Assembly (NCBI GenBank): GCA_964625225.1
Contig: CAZVAR010000119.1
Coordinates: forward strand, 1-11,936
Length of the DNA stretch: 11,936 nucleotides
Direction: 5' to 3'
Source of the DNA: CAZVAR01 sp964625225
Lineage (GTDB): Bacteria > Pseudomonadota > Alphaproteobacteria > JAJUGE01
The notes beneath the pieces are model-generated. The model was not told the origin of the DNA. It did no database searches and saw only the letters and a program-made list of their open reading frames with translations. A program made the position numbers and the translations under genes. Numbering within the stretch: position 1 is the stretch's first letter; every line of letters begins with the position of its first letter. Positions 6,762 to 11,936 of this stretch are shown here, in pieces.

Positions 6762-7457
6762 ATGGATCGTGAGCAGGGACGGTTGCTGCTGCAGGGCGTC
6801 GGCCTCTTCAAGGGATTGTCGCGCGAGGCGCTCGACGATGTGCTCGATGCTGGGCGACGCCACCGGATCGCCAAGGGCGACGTGCTGTTCCGCCAAGCCG
6901 ATCCGCCGGAGGCCTTCTATGTGCTGGTCTACGGCCGCGTCAAGGTGACGCAGGACACGCCCGACGGCCAGCAGGTCGTCGTCCGCTTCATCGGCCCCGG
7001 CGAAATGATGGGCTGTGTCGCGGTCTGCGGCGGCAACGGCTATCCCGGCACAGCGACGGCGGTGGAGGACAGCCTCGCGATCCGCTGGACCGCGGGCGCG
7101 ATCGCCGGGCTGATGCAGCGCCATCCGACGATCGCGATGAACGCGCTCGGGGCGGTCGGCGGCCGGCTGCAGGAGGCGCAGGAGCGGATCCGGGAAATGT
7201 CGACGGAGAAGGTCGAGCGCCGCATCGCCCATGCGCTGCTGCGTCTCGTGCGACAGGCCGGCCGTCGGGTGGAGCGCGGTGTCGAAATCAATTTTCCGAT
7301 CTCGCGCCAGGACATTGCCGAGATGACCGGCACGACCCTGCATACGGTCAGCCGCACCCTGAGCGCCTGGGAGAGCCAGGGGTTGATCGAAGGCGGACGG
7401 CAGCGGGTAGTCGTGCGCAACCCGCACGGCCTAGTCACGATCGCCGAGGATCTCTAG
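6762..7457 (+). CDS. Crp/Fnr-family transcription regulator (DNR/NnrR-like)
   Basis: The protein has 231 residues from ATG 6762, with a poor ribosome-binding site (GGGTGGG about ten bases upstream). Residues about 13-110 are a cyclic-nucleotide-binding-type sensor domain. A long dimer helix follows (about 118-150), then a winged-helix domain (about 150-220). The only cysteines are Cys85 and Cys89, so the FNR-type 4Fe-4S cluster is absent. No pattern for cAMP binding is obvious, which makes an NO/heme-type sensor of the DNR or NnrR group the best guess from context. The recognition helix reads TTLHTVSRTL (191-200): FNR-type Ser197-Arg198 is kept, but the Glu usually three residues before the Ser is His194. 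It is divergent from nirK and is the only regulator near the four boxes, so it is their likely ligand. Its stop codon shares CTAG with the opposing gene. Confidence 0.92.
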   Translation: MDREQGRLLLQGVGLFKGLSREALDDVLDAGRRHRIAKGDVLFRQADPPEAFYVLVYGRVKVTQDTPDGQQVVVRFIGPGEMMGCVAVCGGNGYPGTATAVEDSLAIRWTAGAIAGLMQRHPTIAMNALGAVGGRLQEAQERIREMSTEKVERRIAHALLRLVRQAGRRVERGVEINFPISRQDIAEMTGTTLHTVSRTLSAWESQGLIEGGRQRVVVRNPHGLVTIAEDL

Positions 7458-7675
7458 GTGACCGGCGCTTCGGCCGTGATCGCGGCGACAAGCTCGCCGA
7501 GCAGCGTCTCCGGCGGCAGCCCGTAGGAGTGGGCGGCCTCCCGCAGCGTCATGAACGGCGCCATGCTGCAGCCGATGCAGGCCATCCTGCGGCGCAGGAA
7601 CACGGCGGTGGTCTCCGGCCATCGTCGCAGCACGTCGGCGACGAGCTGATCGGCATCGGGAAGGGACGTGGGCAT
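7454..7675 (-). CDS. DUF1858 / hybrid-cluster-protein-associated redox disulfide protein
   Basis: The protein has 73 residues from ATG 7675, with GGAG six bases upstream. The motif MACIGCSMAPFMTLREAAHSYGL (31-53) is typical of the hybrid cluster (prismane) protein-associated CxxC domain (DUF1858/ScdA N-terminal type). Cys33 and Cys36 may form a redox disulfide or bind a metal. Relatives are often encoded near hybrid cluster protein or near nitric oxide detoxification and denitrification genes; a biochemical role is not established to my knowledge. No hybrid cluster protein gene is in the window. A TTGCG box is centred 62.5 bp upstream of the start, giving the gene its own promoter downstream of the 107-residue membrane gene. 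The 3' end overlaps the regulator by 4 bp. Confidence 0.85.
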   Translation of the reverse strand: MPTSLPDADQLVADVLRRWPETTAVFLRRRMACIGCSMAPFMTLREAAHSYGLPPETLLGELVAAITAEAPVT

Positions 7676-7729
7676 CGCTCGCTCCGGGTGGCGTGATGCG
7701 CCCTTCTAGCAGCGGTACAAGCGGAATTC

Positions 7730-7745
7730 CTTGCGCTGGCGCAAG
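7730..7745. promoter_or_regulatory. Crp/Fnr-type box, copy 2 (DUF1858 gene)
   Basis: CTTGCGCTGGCGCAAG is a palindrome with six-base arms. It is centred at 7737.5, in the 85-bp gap before the DUF1858 gene. With class II geometry, transcription would start near 7696. TAGAAG on the minus strand (7703-7708) is then in the -10 position and matches TATAAT at four of six bases. Confidence 0.78.
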
Positions 7746-7760
7746 CTCGGGCGGCGCGGT

Positions 7761-8084
7761 TCAGAACAGCAACCGCAGCTCGACGAACAGGACCAGCAGT
7801 GCGGCGTTGATCGCCCAGGCGATCGTCAGTGCGCGGGCCAGATGGCCGTAATAGGCATTCTCGACGTTGAAGGCGCAGCGCCAGATCGAGACCAGGATCC
7901 AGACCGTGTACGGGACGAAGCTCAGGATCAGGAACTGGTGGATTCCGAAGCCGGGACCTTCGATCCGGACGAGCATGACGAACAGGATCGTCACCACCGT
8001 GCTGGCCAGGACGCCGTAGATCCAGAAGACTCTCGCGAGCAGCTCCTCGCCGTTCCAGCAGCGCGCGAGGAAATTCCCGAACAT
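7761..8084 (-). CDS. Small three-helix membrane protein, family not recognised
   Basis: The protein has 107 residues from ATG 8084, with GAGGAG seven bases upstream. Three hydrophobic segments are clear: about 18-39, 49-69 and 84-103. The N-terminus (MFGNFLARCWNGEELL) is amphipathic. The loop before helix 3 carries WRCAFNVENAYYGHLAR (68-84), with one Cys and one His that could be functional. I cannot name the family. It is the first of two minus-strand genes and has a TTGCG box centred 87.5 bp upstream of its start. Its place between a nirK regulator and an nnrS cluster suggests a role in nitrogen-oxide metabolism or membrane redox chemistry, but this is inference from position only. Confidence 0.8.
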   Translation of the reverse strand: MFGNFLARCWNGEELLARVFWIYGVLASTVVTILFVMLVRIEGPGFGIHQFLILSFVPYTVWILVSIWRCAFNVENAYYGHLARALTIAWAINAALLVLFVELRLLF

Positions 8085-8163
8085 CGTACACTCCTCGGCG
8101 GCCTCGGCGCGAAGTGCGGTGCGGTACCGACCGACCCCGCGATACCCCTCCCATAGCCGCTTG

Positions 8164-8179
8164 TTTGCGCCTGCGCAAA
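8164..8179. promoter_or_regulatory. Crp/Fnr-type box, copy 3 (107-residue membrane protein gene)
   Basis: TTTGCGCCTGCGCAAA is a palindrome with six-base arms, centred at 8171.5. If it is centred at -41.5, transcription starts near 8130 with a leader of about 46 nt. TATCGC on the minus strand (8139-8144) is a weak -10 candidate. Confidence 0.78.
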
Positions 8180-8303
8180 GACCGCGGGCCGGGGTTCCGG
8201 TAGGACCCGTCCGGCTGCGACTCTCCGCGTCGTACGAATGAAGGGGCGCCGTGCGGCCGGCACCCTTTCTTCGGTCCGCCTACCGCCAATGTACCGCAGC
8301 GTC

Positions 8304-8319
8304 CTTGCGCATGCGCAAA
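8304..8319. promoter_or_regulatory. Crp/Fnr-type box, copy 4 (glutamate dehydrogenase operon)
   Basis: CTTGCGCATGCGCAAA has a perfect 14-bp core, TTGCGCATGCGCAA, centred at 8311.5. It is 94.5 bp upstream of the glutamate dehydrogenase ATG. Class II geometry would put the start of transcription near 8353. The -10 position (8341-8346, GATGAC) is poor, so this is the least certain of the four as an activator site. Confidence 0.7.
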
Positions 8320-8405
8320 GAACCCGGCATGCACTGGCGCGATGACAGTGGCCCGGGAGCCGCATGGATTGGCAGGGCTGATCGAATCGACGTTTGGAGA
8401 TCAGG

Positions 8406-9668
8406 ATGAGTGAACTTTTCACGGAGGCCTTGATGCGGCTCGATGCTGCGGCGGCACACCTGGAGGTTGACCCCGGTGTGCTGGAGCAGCTGCGTCAACC
8501 GAAGGAGATCTTGTGCGCGCGGCTGATGGTGCGGATGGACGACGGTTCCCGTCGCTCGTTCATGGCCTGGCGCTGCCGGTACGATGACACGCGCGGCCCG
8601 ACTAAGGGCGGCATCCGGTACCACCCGGCGGCCAATATGGACGAGGTCGTGGCGCTTGCGTTCTGGATGACCTTCAAGTGCGCCGCGGTCAATCTGCCTT
8701 ACGGCGGGGCGAAAGGGGCGGTCGCCGTCGATCCGCACCAGCTGTCGCGCTCGGAGCTGGAGCGGTTGTCGCGCGCCTATGTGCACGCCTTCTCGGGCAT
8801 GATCGGCCCGGACCGCGACATTCCGGCGCCGGACGTCTACACCAACGCGATGGTGATGGGATGGATGGCGGACGAGTATGGCTCGATCGTGCGTCAGCCC
8901 TGCCCCGCGGTCATTACCGGCAAGCCGCTCTCGCTCGGCGGCTCGGTCGGCCGCGAGGACGCGACGGCGCGCGGCGGCTACGATCTCGTCAAGCATCTGG
9001 AATCCGATCTGGCGCTGGCGTCGGGACCGAAGCGCGTGGTCATTCAGGGCTTCGGCAATGCCGGTATTCACGTCGCACGCCTGCTCCACGCCGACGGCTA
9101 CCGCATCGTTGGAGTCTCGGATTCGCGCGGCGGAATCGTCGATCCGAACGGGCTGGATCTCCAGGCGCTGACCGAGGCCAAGGAGCGTACCGGCACGGTG
9201 ACCGCCGCCAAGGTCGCCCGCAGCAGCCGGATCGTCTCGAACGAGGAGCTGCTCGAGACCGAATGTGACCTGCTCGTTCCCGCGGCGCTGGAGAGTCAGA
9301 TTCACGAGGGCAATGCCGGGCGTGTGCAGGCGCGGGTCGTGCTCGAGCTCGCGAACGGCCCGGTGACCCCCCAGGCGGATCCGATTCTCCGCGAGCGGGG
9401 CATTCAGGTGCTGCCGGATATTCTGGCCAATGCCGGCGGCGTCACCGTGTCCTATTTCGAGTGGGTCCAGAACCGGCAGGGCTATTACTGGACCCTCGAC
9501 GAAGTCCGCAGCCGCCTGCGCCGGATCATGGAGGCGGAAGGACGGCAGGTCTGGAAGCTCGGGCTTGAGTACGACGTCGACCTGCGCACGGCGGCCTATC
9601 TGCATGCGCTGAGCCGTCTCGCCGATGCGATCCAGGCGCACGGCACGAAGCCGTTCTTCTCCGGGTAA
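8406..9668 (+). CDS. Glutamate dehydrogenase (Glu/Leu/Phe/Val dehydrogenase family)
   Basis: The protein has 420 residues from ATG 8406, with GGAGA five bases upstream. An in-frame TTG at 8394 overlaps that site and is rejected. The N-terminal catalytic domain has the substrate-binding stretch GPTKGGIRYHP (64-74), Lys91 in MTFKCAAVNLPYGGAKG, catalytic Lys103 and GPDRDIPAPDVYTN (134-147). The Rossmann domain has VVIQGFGNAGIHVA (211-224). The length is that of hexameric class I enzymes. It interconverts glutamate with 2-oxoglutarate and ammonium. NAD versus NADP cannot be settled by eye, so I give no gene symbol. It heads a plus-strand run toward nnrS, and a TTGCG box lies upstream, which is unusual company for this enzyme. 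The gap to the next gene is 146 bp, or 29 bp if that gene starts at 9698. Confidence 0.95.
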   Translation: MSELFTEALMRLDAAAAHLEVDPGVLEQLRQPKEILCARLMVRMDDGSRRSFMAWRCRYDDTRGPTKGGIRYHPAANMDEVVALAFWMTFKCAAVNLPYGGAKGAVAVDPHQLSRSELERLSRAYVHAFSGMIGPDRDIPAPDVYTNAMVMGWMADEYGSIVRQPCPAVITGKPLSLGGSVGREDATARGGYDLVKHLESDLALASGPKRVVIQGFGNAGIHVARLLHADGYRIVGVSDSRGGIVDPNGLDLQALTEAKERTGTVTAAKVARSSRIVSNEELLETECDLLVPAALESQIHEGNAGRVQARVVLELANGPVTPQADPILRERGIQVLPDILANAGGVTVSYFEWVQNRQGYYWTLDEVRSRLRRIMEAEGRQVWKLGLEYDVDLRTAAYLHALSRLADAIQAHGTKPFFSG

Positions 9669-9814
9669 GCCGTCGGGAGAGGAGGAAGGGGAGCGAGATG
9701 TTCGGTCGAAACCGGCCCCTGGTCGTGGGACGACGCCGCACGCGCGTTCGCCCGATCCTCTCCGCAGTCCGGGAGCCCGCCCCCCCTGTTCGATCGCACG
9801 ACCGGAGGATTGCC

Positions 9815-10147
9815 GTGACGGAAGAGCAGGTCCTCGACGCCCTGCACGAGGTGATCGATCCGGAGATCGGCGTCAACGTGGTGGATCTCGGGCTCGTCTA
9901 CGGGATTGCCCTCGACGGCCGGGATGTCGGGGTCGAAATGACGATGACCTCGCCGCTCTGCCCGTTGCGCGACTATCTGCACGCTGCGGCGGAGGCGGCG
10001 ATCCGCCGCAACCTGCCGGCGGTCGGCGCGGTGGACATCCGCTTCGTCTCGGAGCCGCCGTGGCACCCGGGCCGCATGACCGATGCCGCCCGGCGCGAGC
10101 TCGGTTGGCTCGGGCCGGAGTCCGGGCAGCCGCCGAGGCCACGATGA
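9815..10147 (+). CDS. DUF59/MIP18-type metal-sulfur cluster assembly protein
   Basis: The protein has 110 residues from GTG 9815, with GGAGG at 9804-9808 and a six-base gap. An in-frame ATG at 9698 has a fair site too and would add 39 Arg/Pro-rich residues without family similarity, so I prefer the GTG. The DUF59 pattern is clear: VIDPEIGVNVVDLGLVYGI (13-31), TSPLCPLRDYL (45-55) with conserved Cys49, and PPWHPGRMTDAARRELGW (81-98). The family includes PaaD, SufT and eukaryotic MIP18, which help mature or transfer iron-sulfur clusters. The stop codon overlaps the start of the next membrane protein (ATGA). In this setting it may serve metal-centre assembly under nitric oxide stress, but that is inference. 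Confidence 0.9.
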   Translation: MTEEQVLDALHEVIDPEIGVNVVDLGLVYGIALDGRDVGVEMTMTSPLCPLRDYLHAAAEAAIRRNLPAVGAVDIRFVSEPPWHPGRMTDAARRELGWLGPESGQPPRPR

Positions 10148-11232
10148 CCGTGGCGCCTGCCGGGCCGGGATTGCTGTCGAGGCGGTTGCCGATCCTCGCG
10201 CTCGGAATGGCGAGCCTTGCGGCCGGCCTGTGGGCGGGCCTGGCGCGCCTCGGCTTCGGCGCGGCTGCGGATCCGGCGGCGCTGCACGGACCACTGATGA
10301 TATCCGGCTTCTTCGGCACGCTGATCGGCCTGGAACGGGCGGTGGCGCTCGGCCGAACCTGGGCCTACGCGGCGCCGCTCGCGGTGGGCTTCGGCGCGGC
10401 CGGTCTGTTGCTCGGCCTGCCGCAGGCGGCCGGCGCCGGCCTCATTCTCCTCGGAAGTCTGGTGTCGCTGGCGGTTTCCGCGGTCGCCCTGCGCCGCCAG
10501 CCGGAGCTCTTCACCGGCGTCCTGGCGCTCGCCGTGCTATGCTGGGCGGCCGGCAATGCGCTGTGGCTGACCGGCATGCCCGTATCCGGCCTGGTCACCT
10601 GGTGGATGCTCTTCCTCGTCTTGACCATCGCGGCCGAGCGCCTCGAGCTCACGCGCTTTCTGCCCGCGGTCCGCGGCAGTCGGGTGCTGTTCGCCGCGAT
10701 CGTCGCGAGCCTGTTCGCCGGTGCGGTCCTGGGCGGCATGACTAGCGCCGCGGGCACCATTCTGTTCGGCGGCGGTGCGCTTGCGCTGGCCGTCTGGCTG
10801 GTGCGTTTCGACATCGCGCGGCAGCGGCTGCGGCAGCGGGGGCTGCCGCGCTACACCGCGGTGTGCCTGCTGTCCGGCTATGCGTGGCTGGGAGCGGGCG
10901 GCGTACTGATCCTGCTCCATGGCGCGGCGGCCTATGGGGCGGCCCTGCACGCGATTCTGATCGGCTTCGTCTTCGCGATGGTGTTCGGGCACGCGCCGAT
11001 CATCCTGCCTGCCGTACTGCGCCTGCCGGTGCCCTTCCGCCGGCGCTTCTACGCGCCCCTCGTCCTGCTGCACGCCGGCCTGCTCCTGCGGACCGCCGGC
11101 GAGCTCGCCGGCTGGAGCGCGGTCTGGCGGTGGAGCGGCGTCGGCAATGTCGCCGCAATCCTGCTGTTCGTCGCCGTGTTGGCCGGAACGGTCGGGCGCC
11201 CCGCACGAGGCCGATGGAGTGCCCGGTCGTGA
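10144..11232 (+). CDS. Multi-pass membrane protein, NnrS-like by character and context
   Basis: The protein has 362 residues from ATG 10144, the start that gives a 4-bp ATGA overlap with the DUF59 gene; GAGG lies five bases upstream. The same frame is open much further upstream, but that part is the shadow of the gdh end and the DUF59 gene. There are about 11-12 hydrophobic segments in nearly the whole length. Histidines sit in or next to helices: LHGPLMISGFFGTLIGLER (47-65), His259, ALHAILIGFVFAMVFGHAPIILP (267-289) and His310. NnrS, encoded just downstream, has a comparable WHAHEMLFGY motif, and the NnrS family is known to bind heme. I infer a distant NnrS relative but cannot prove homology by eye. 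The stop codon overlaps a possible 44-codon ORF. Confidence 0.8.
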   Translation: MTVAPAGPGLLSRRLPILALGMASLAAGLWAGLARLGFGAAADPAALHGPLMISGFFGTLIGLERAVALGRTWAYAAPLAVGFGAAGLLLGLPQAAGAGLILLGSLVSLAVSAVALRRQPELFTGVLALAVLCWAAGNALWLTGMPVSGLVTWWMLFLVLTIAAERLELTRFLPAVRGSRVLFAAIVASLFAGAVLGGMTSAAGTILFGGGALALAVWLVRFDIARQRLRQRGLPRYTAVCLLSGYAWLGAGGVLILLHGAAAYGAALHAILIGFVFAMVFGHAPIILPAVLRLPVPFRRRFYAPLVLLHAGLLLRTAGELAGWSAVWRWSGVGNVAAILLFVAVLAGTVGRPARGRWSARS

Positions 11233-11363
11233 ATCCGGCCTTCCGCTCGCTGCGACGGGCGTCCCTGTCCCTGCCGGCGATGCGCCCGATCGCGACCGAG
11301 GTCGACGCGGATGCCGGCATCGCCCGTCGAGGACGGTTGCGGCCGTCCGGGAGTTCGTCATGA
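11229..11363 (+). CDS. Possible 44-residue linker ORF between the NnrS-like gene and nnrS
   Basis: GTG 11229 overlaps the upstream TGA (GTGA), and its own TGA at 11361-11363 overlaps the nnrS ATG (ATGA). GGAG at 11216-11219 lies nine bases before the GTG. The product is basic and starts (M)NPAFRSLRRASLSLPAMRP. It has no recognised motif or membrane segment. The double overlap is the only strong argument. It could be a real small protein, a translational coupler that carries ribosomes to nnrS, or chance in stop-poor GC-rich DNA. Confidence 0.3.
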   Translation: MNPAFRSLRRASLSLPAMRPIATEVDADAGIARRGRLRPSGSSS

Positions 11364-11936
11364 AGCCTGCTACGCTCAACATCTTCGACCGCAGCGCCGC
11401 CCGCTCGCCGCGCGGGCCGGGGCTGCCGTTTCTGGCATCCGGCTTTCGGCCCTTCTATCTGTGCGCCGGCGGCCTCGCAGTGCTCTGGGTGCCGCTGTGG
11501 CTGGCCGTGCTTTCGGGCACCCTGCCGCTGGCGAGCCATTTCGATCCCGTCGCCTGGCACGCGCACGAGATGCTGTTCGGCTATACGATGGCCGTGCTGA
11601 TCGGCTTCCTCTACACGGCCGTCCCCAACTGGACCGGCCAGCCGACCCCGACCGGGGCACCGCTGGCCGGGCTCGCGCTGCTCTGGCTCGCCGGTCGCCT
11701 CCTGGTCCTGTGCGGTGCCGACCTGCCGCCCTGGCTCGTGGCCGCCGTCGACGCCGCCTTCCTGCCGGCGGCGGCGCTCGGCATCCTGCCCGCGCTGGTT
11801 CGCACACGCAACCGGCGCAACATCGCCTTTCCCTTCGCCCTGGTCGGCCTGGCCGCCGCCAGTCTGCTGATGCATCTGGAGGCGATGGGCATCGGCGGCC
11901 TCGGCGGCGGCGCGCTGCGTGCCACGCTCGGCATCA
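11360..11936 (+). CDS. nnrS: NnrS family protein, N-terminal part (cut by the right edge)
   Basis: From ATG 11360 the frame stays open for 192 codons to the window end; GGGAG at 11349-11353 is six bases upstream. The family opening is clear: GLPFLASGFRPFYLCAG (21-37), WHAHEMLFGYTMAVLIGFLYTAVPNWTG (66-93), then repeated hydrophobic segments and MHLEAMG (171-177). NnrS is a polytopic heme- and copper-containing membrane protein, usually about 400 residues, first tied to nitrite and nitric oxide reduction in Rhodobacter and later to protection from nitrosative stress. Its location downstream of the NnrS-like gene and the DUF59 protein suggests one operon, possibly started from the box upstream of glutamate dehydrogenase. 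Confidence 0.95.
   Translation, partial: MKPATLNIFDRSAARSPRGPGLPFLASGFRPFYLCAGGLAVLWVPLWLAVLSGTLPLASHFDPVAWHAHEMLFGYTMAVLIGFLYTAVPNWTGQPTPTGAPLAGLALLWLAGRLLVLCGADLPPWLVAAVDAAFLPAAALGILPALVRTRNRRNIAFPFALVGLAAASLLMHLEAMGIGGLGGGALRATLGI

Larger units (their letters stand above)
8085..8405. other. Divergent intergenic region with two Crp/Fnr-type boxes
   Basis: This 321-bp region lies between the minus-strand 107-residue membrane gene and the plus-strand glutamate dehydrogenase. It has boxes centred at 8171.5 and 8311.5, 140 bp apart, one nearer each gene. No ORF or RNA gene is supported between them. The arrangement suggests two back-to-back promoters read by the same regulator. Confidence 0.7.

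Noticed and set aside
6762..7457. Regulator as a true FNR oxygen sensor
   Set aside because: The N-terminal cysteines needed for the 4Fe-4S cluster are missing; only Cys85 and Cys89 are present.
8280..9641. 453-codon open frame on the minus strand
   Set aside because: It is antisense to glutamate dehydrogenase and shows no family motif.
10537..11382. 281-codon minus-strand frame over the membrane gene and nnrS start
   Set aside because: It is antisense to clear hydrophobic proteins. The composition is polar and low-complexity.

Overview
The window is about 12 kb of very GC-rich DNA. Codon usage is strongly biased to G/C at the third position, Shine-Dalgarno sites are clear, and stop/start overlaps of the ATGA type are common. 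Together with the gene families present, this suggests a denitrifying alphaproteobacterium. That placement is inferred from family resemblance, because no rRNA or other lineage marker is present.

Layout. (1) 1-2055, minus strand: a two-gene export module. It has a YhiI-like HlyD periplasmic adaptor followed, with a 4-bp ATGA overlap, by the N-terminal part of an RbbA-like tandem ABC ATPase that runs off the left edge. (2) 2056-2856: about 800 bp with no gene I can support. (3) 2857-4434, plus strand: a cytosolic PAS hybrid histidine kinase with a fused receiver domain. (4) 4511-4786, minus strand: a tiny GNAT protein of the NATD1/YjdJ type. (5) 4972-6552, minus strand: nirK (class II, AniA-like copper nitrite reductase) followed by pseudoazurin, its probable electron donor. 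Strong GC hairpins lie after each cistron. (6) 6762-7457, plus strand: a Crp/Fnr-type regulator without FNR iron-sulfur cysteines, divergent from nirK. (7) 7454-8084, minus strand: a small CxxC protein (DUF1858, hybrid-cluster-protein-associated) and a 107-residue three-helix membrane protein. (8) 8406-11936, plus strand: glutamate dehydrogenase, a DUF59/MIP18-type metal-sulfur protein, a 362-residue multi-pass membrane protein, a possible 44-codon linker ORF, and nnrS (cut by the right edge). The last four are joined by overlapping stop/start codons.

The unifying signal is four copies of one palindrome, TTGCG-N4-CGCAA, all between 6613 and 8319 and all intergenic. One lies ahead of each of nirK, the DUF1858 gene, the 107-residue membrane gene and the glutamate dehydrogenase. 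It has the geometry of an FNR/DNR/NnrR box but with CG in place of AT in each half-site. Three of the four boxes sit about 62-88 bp ahead of the start codon, which fits class II activation. I infer a local nitrogen-oxide regulon run by the Crp/Fnr protein at 6762-7457. It would bring nitrite reduction and its electron donor together with NnrS-type membrane proteins, a metal-sulfur factor, a hybrid-cluster-associated redox protein and, unexpectedly, glutamate dehydrogenase. The remaining genes (export module, kinase, GNAT) show no box and may be unrelated neighbours.
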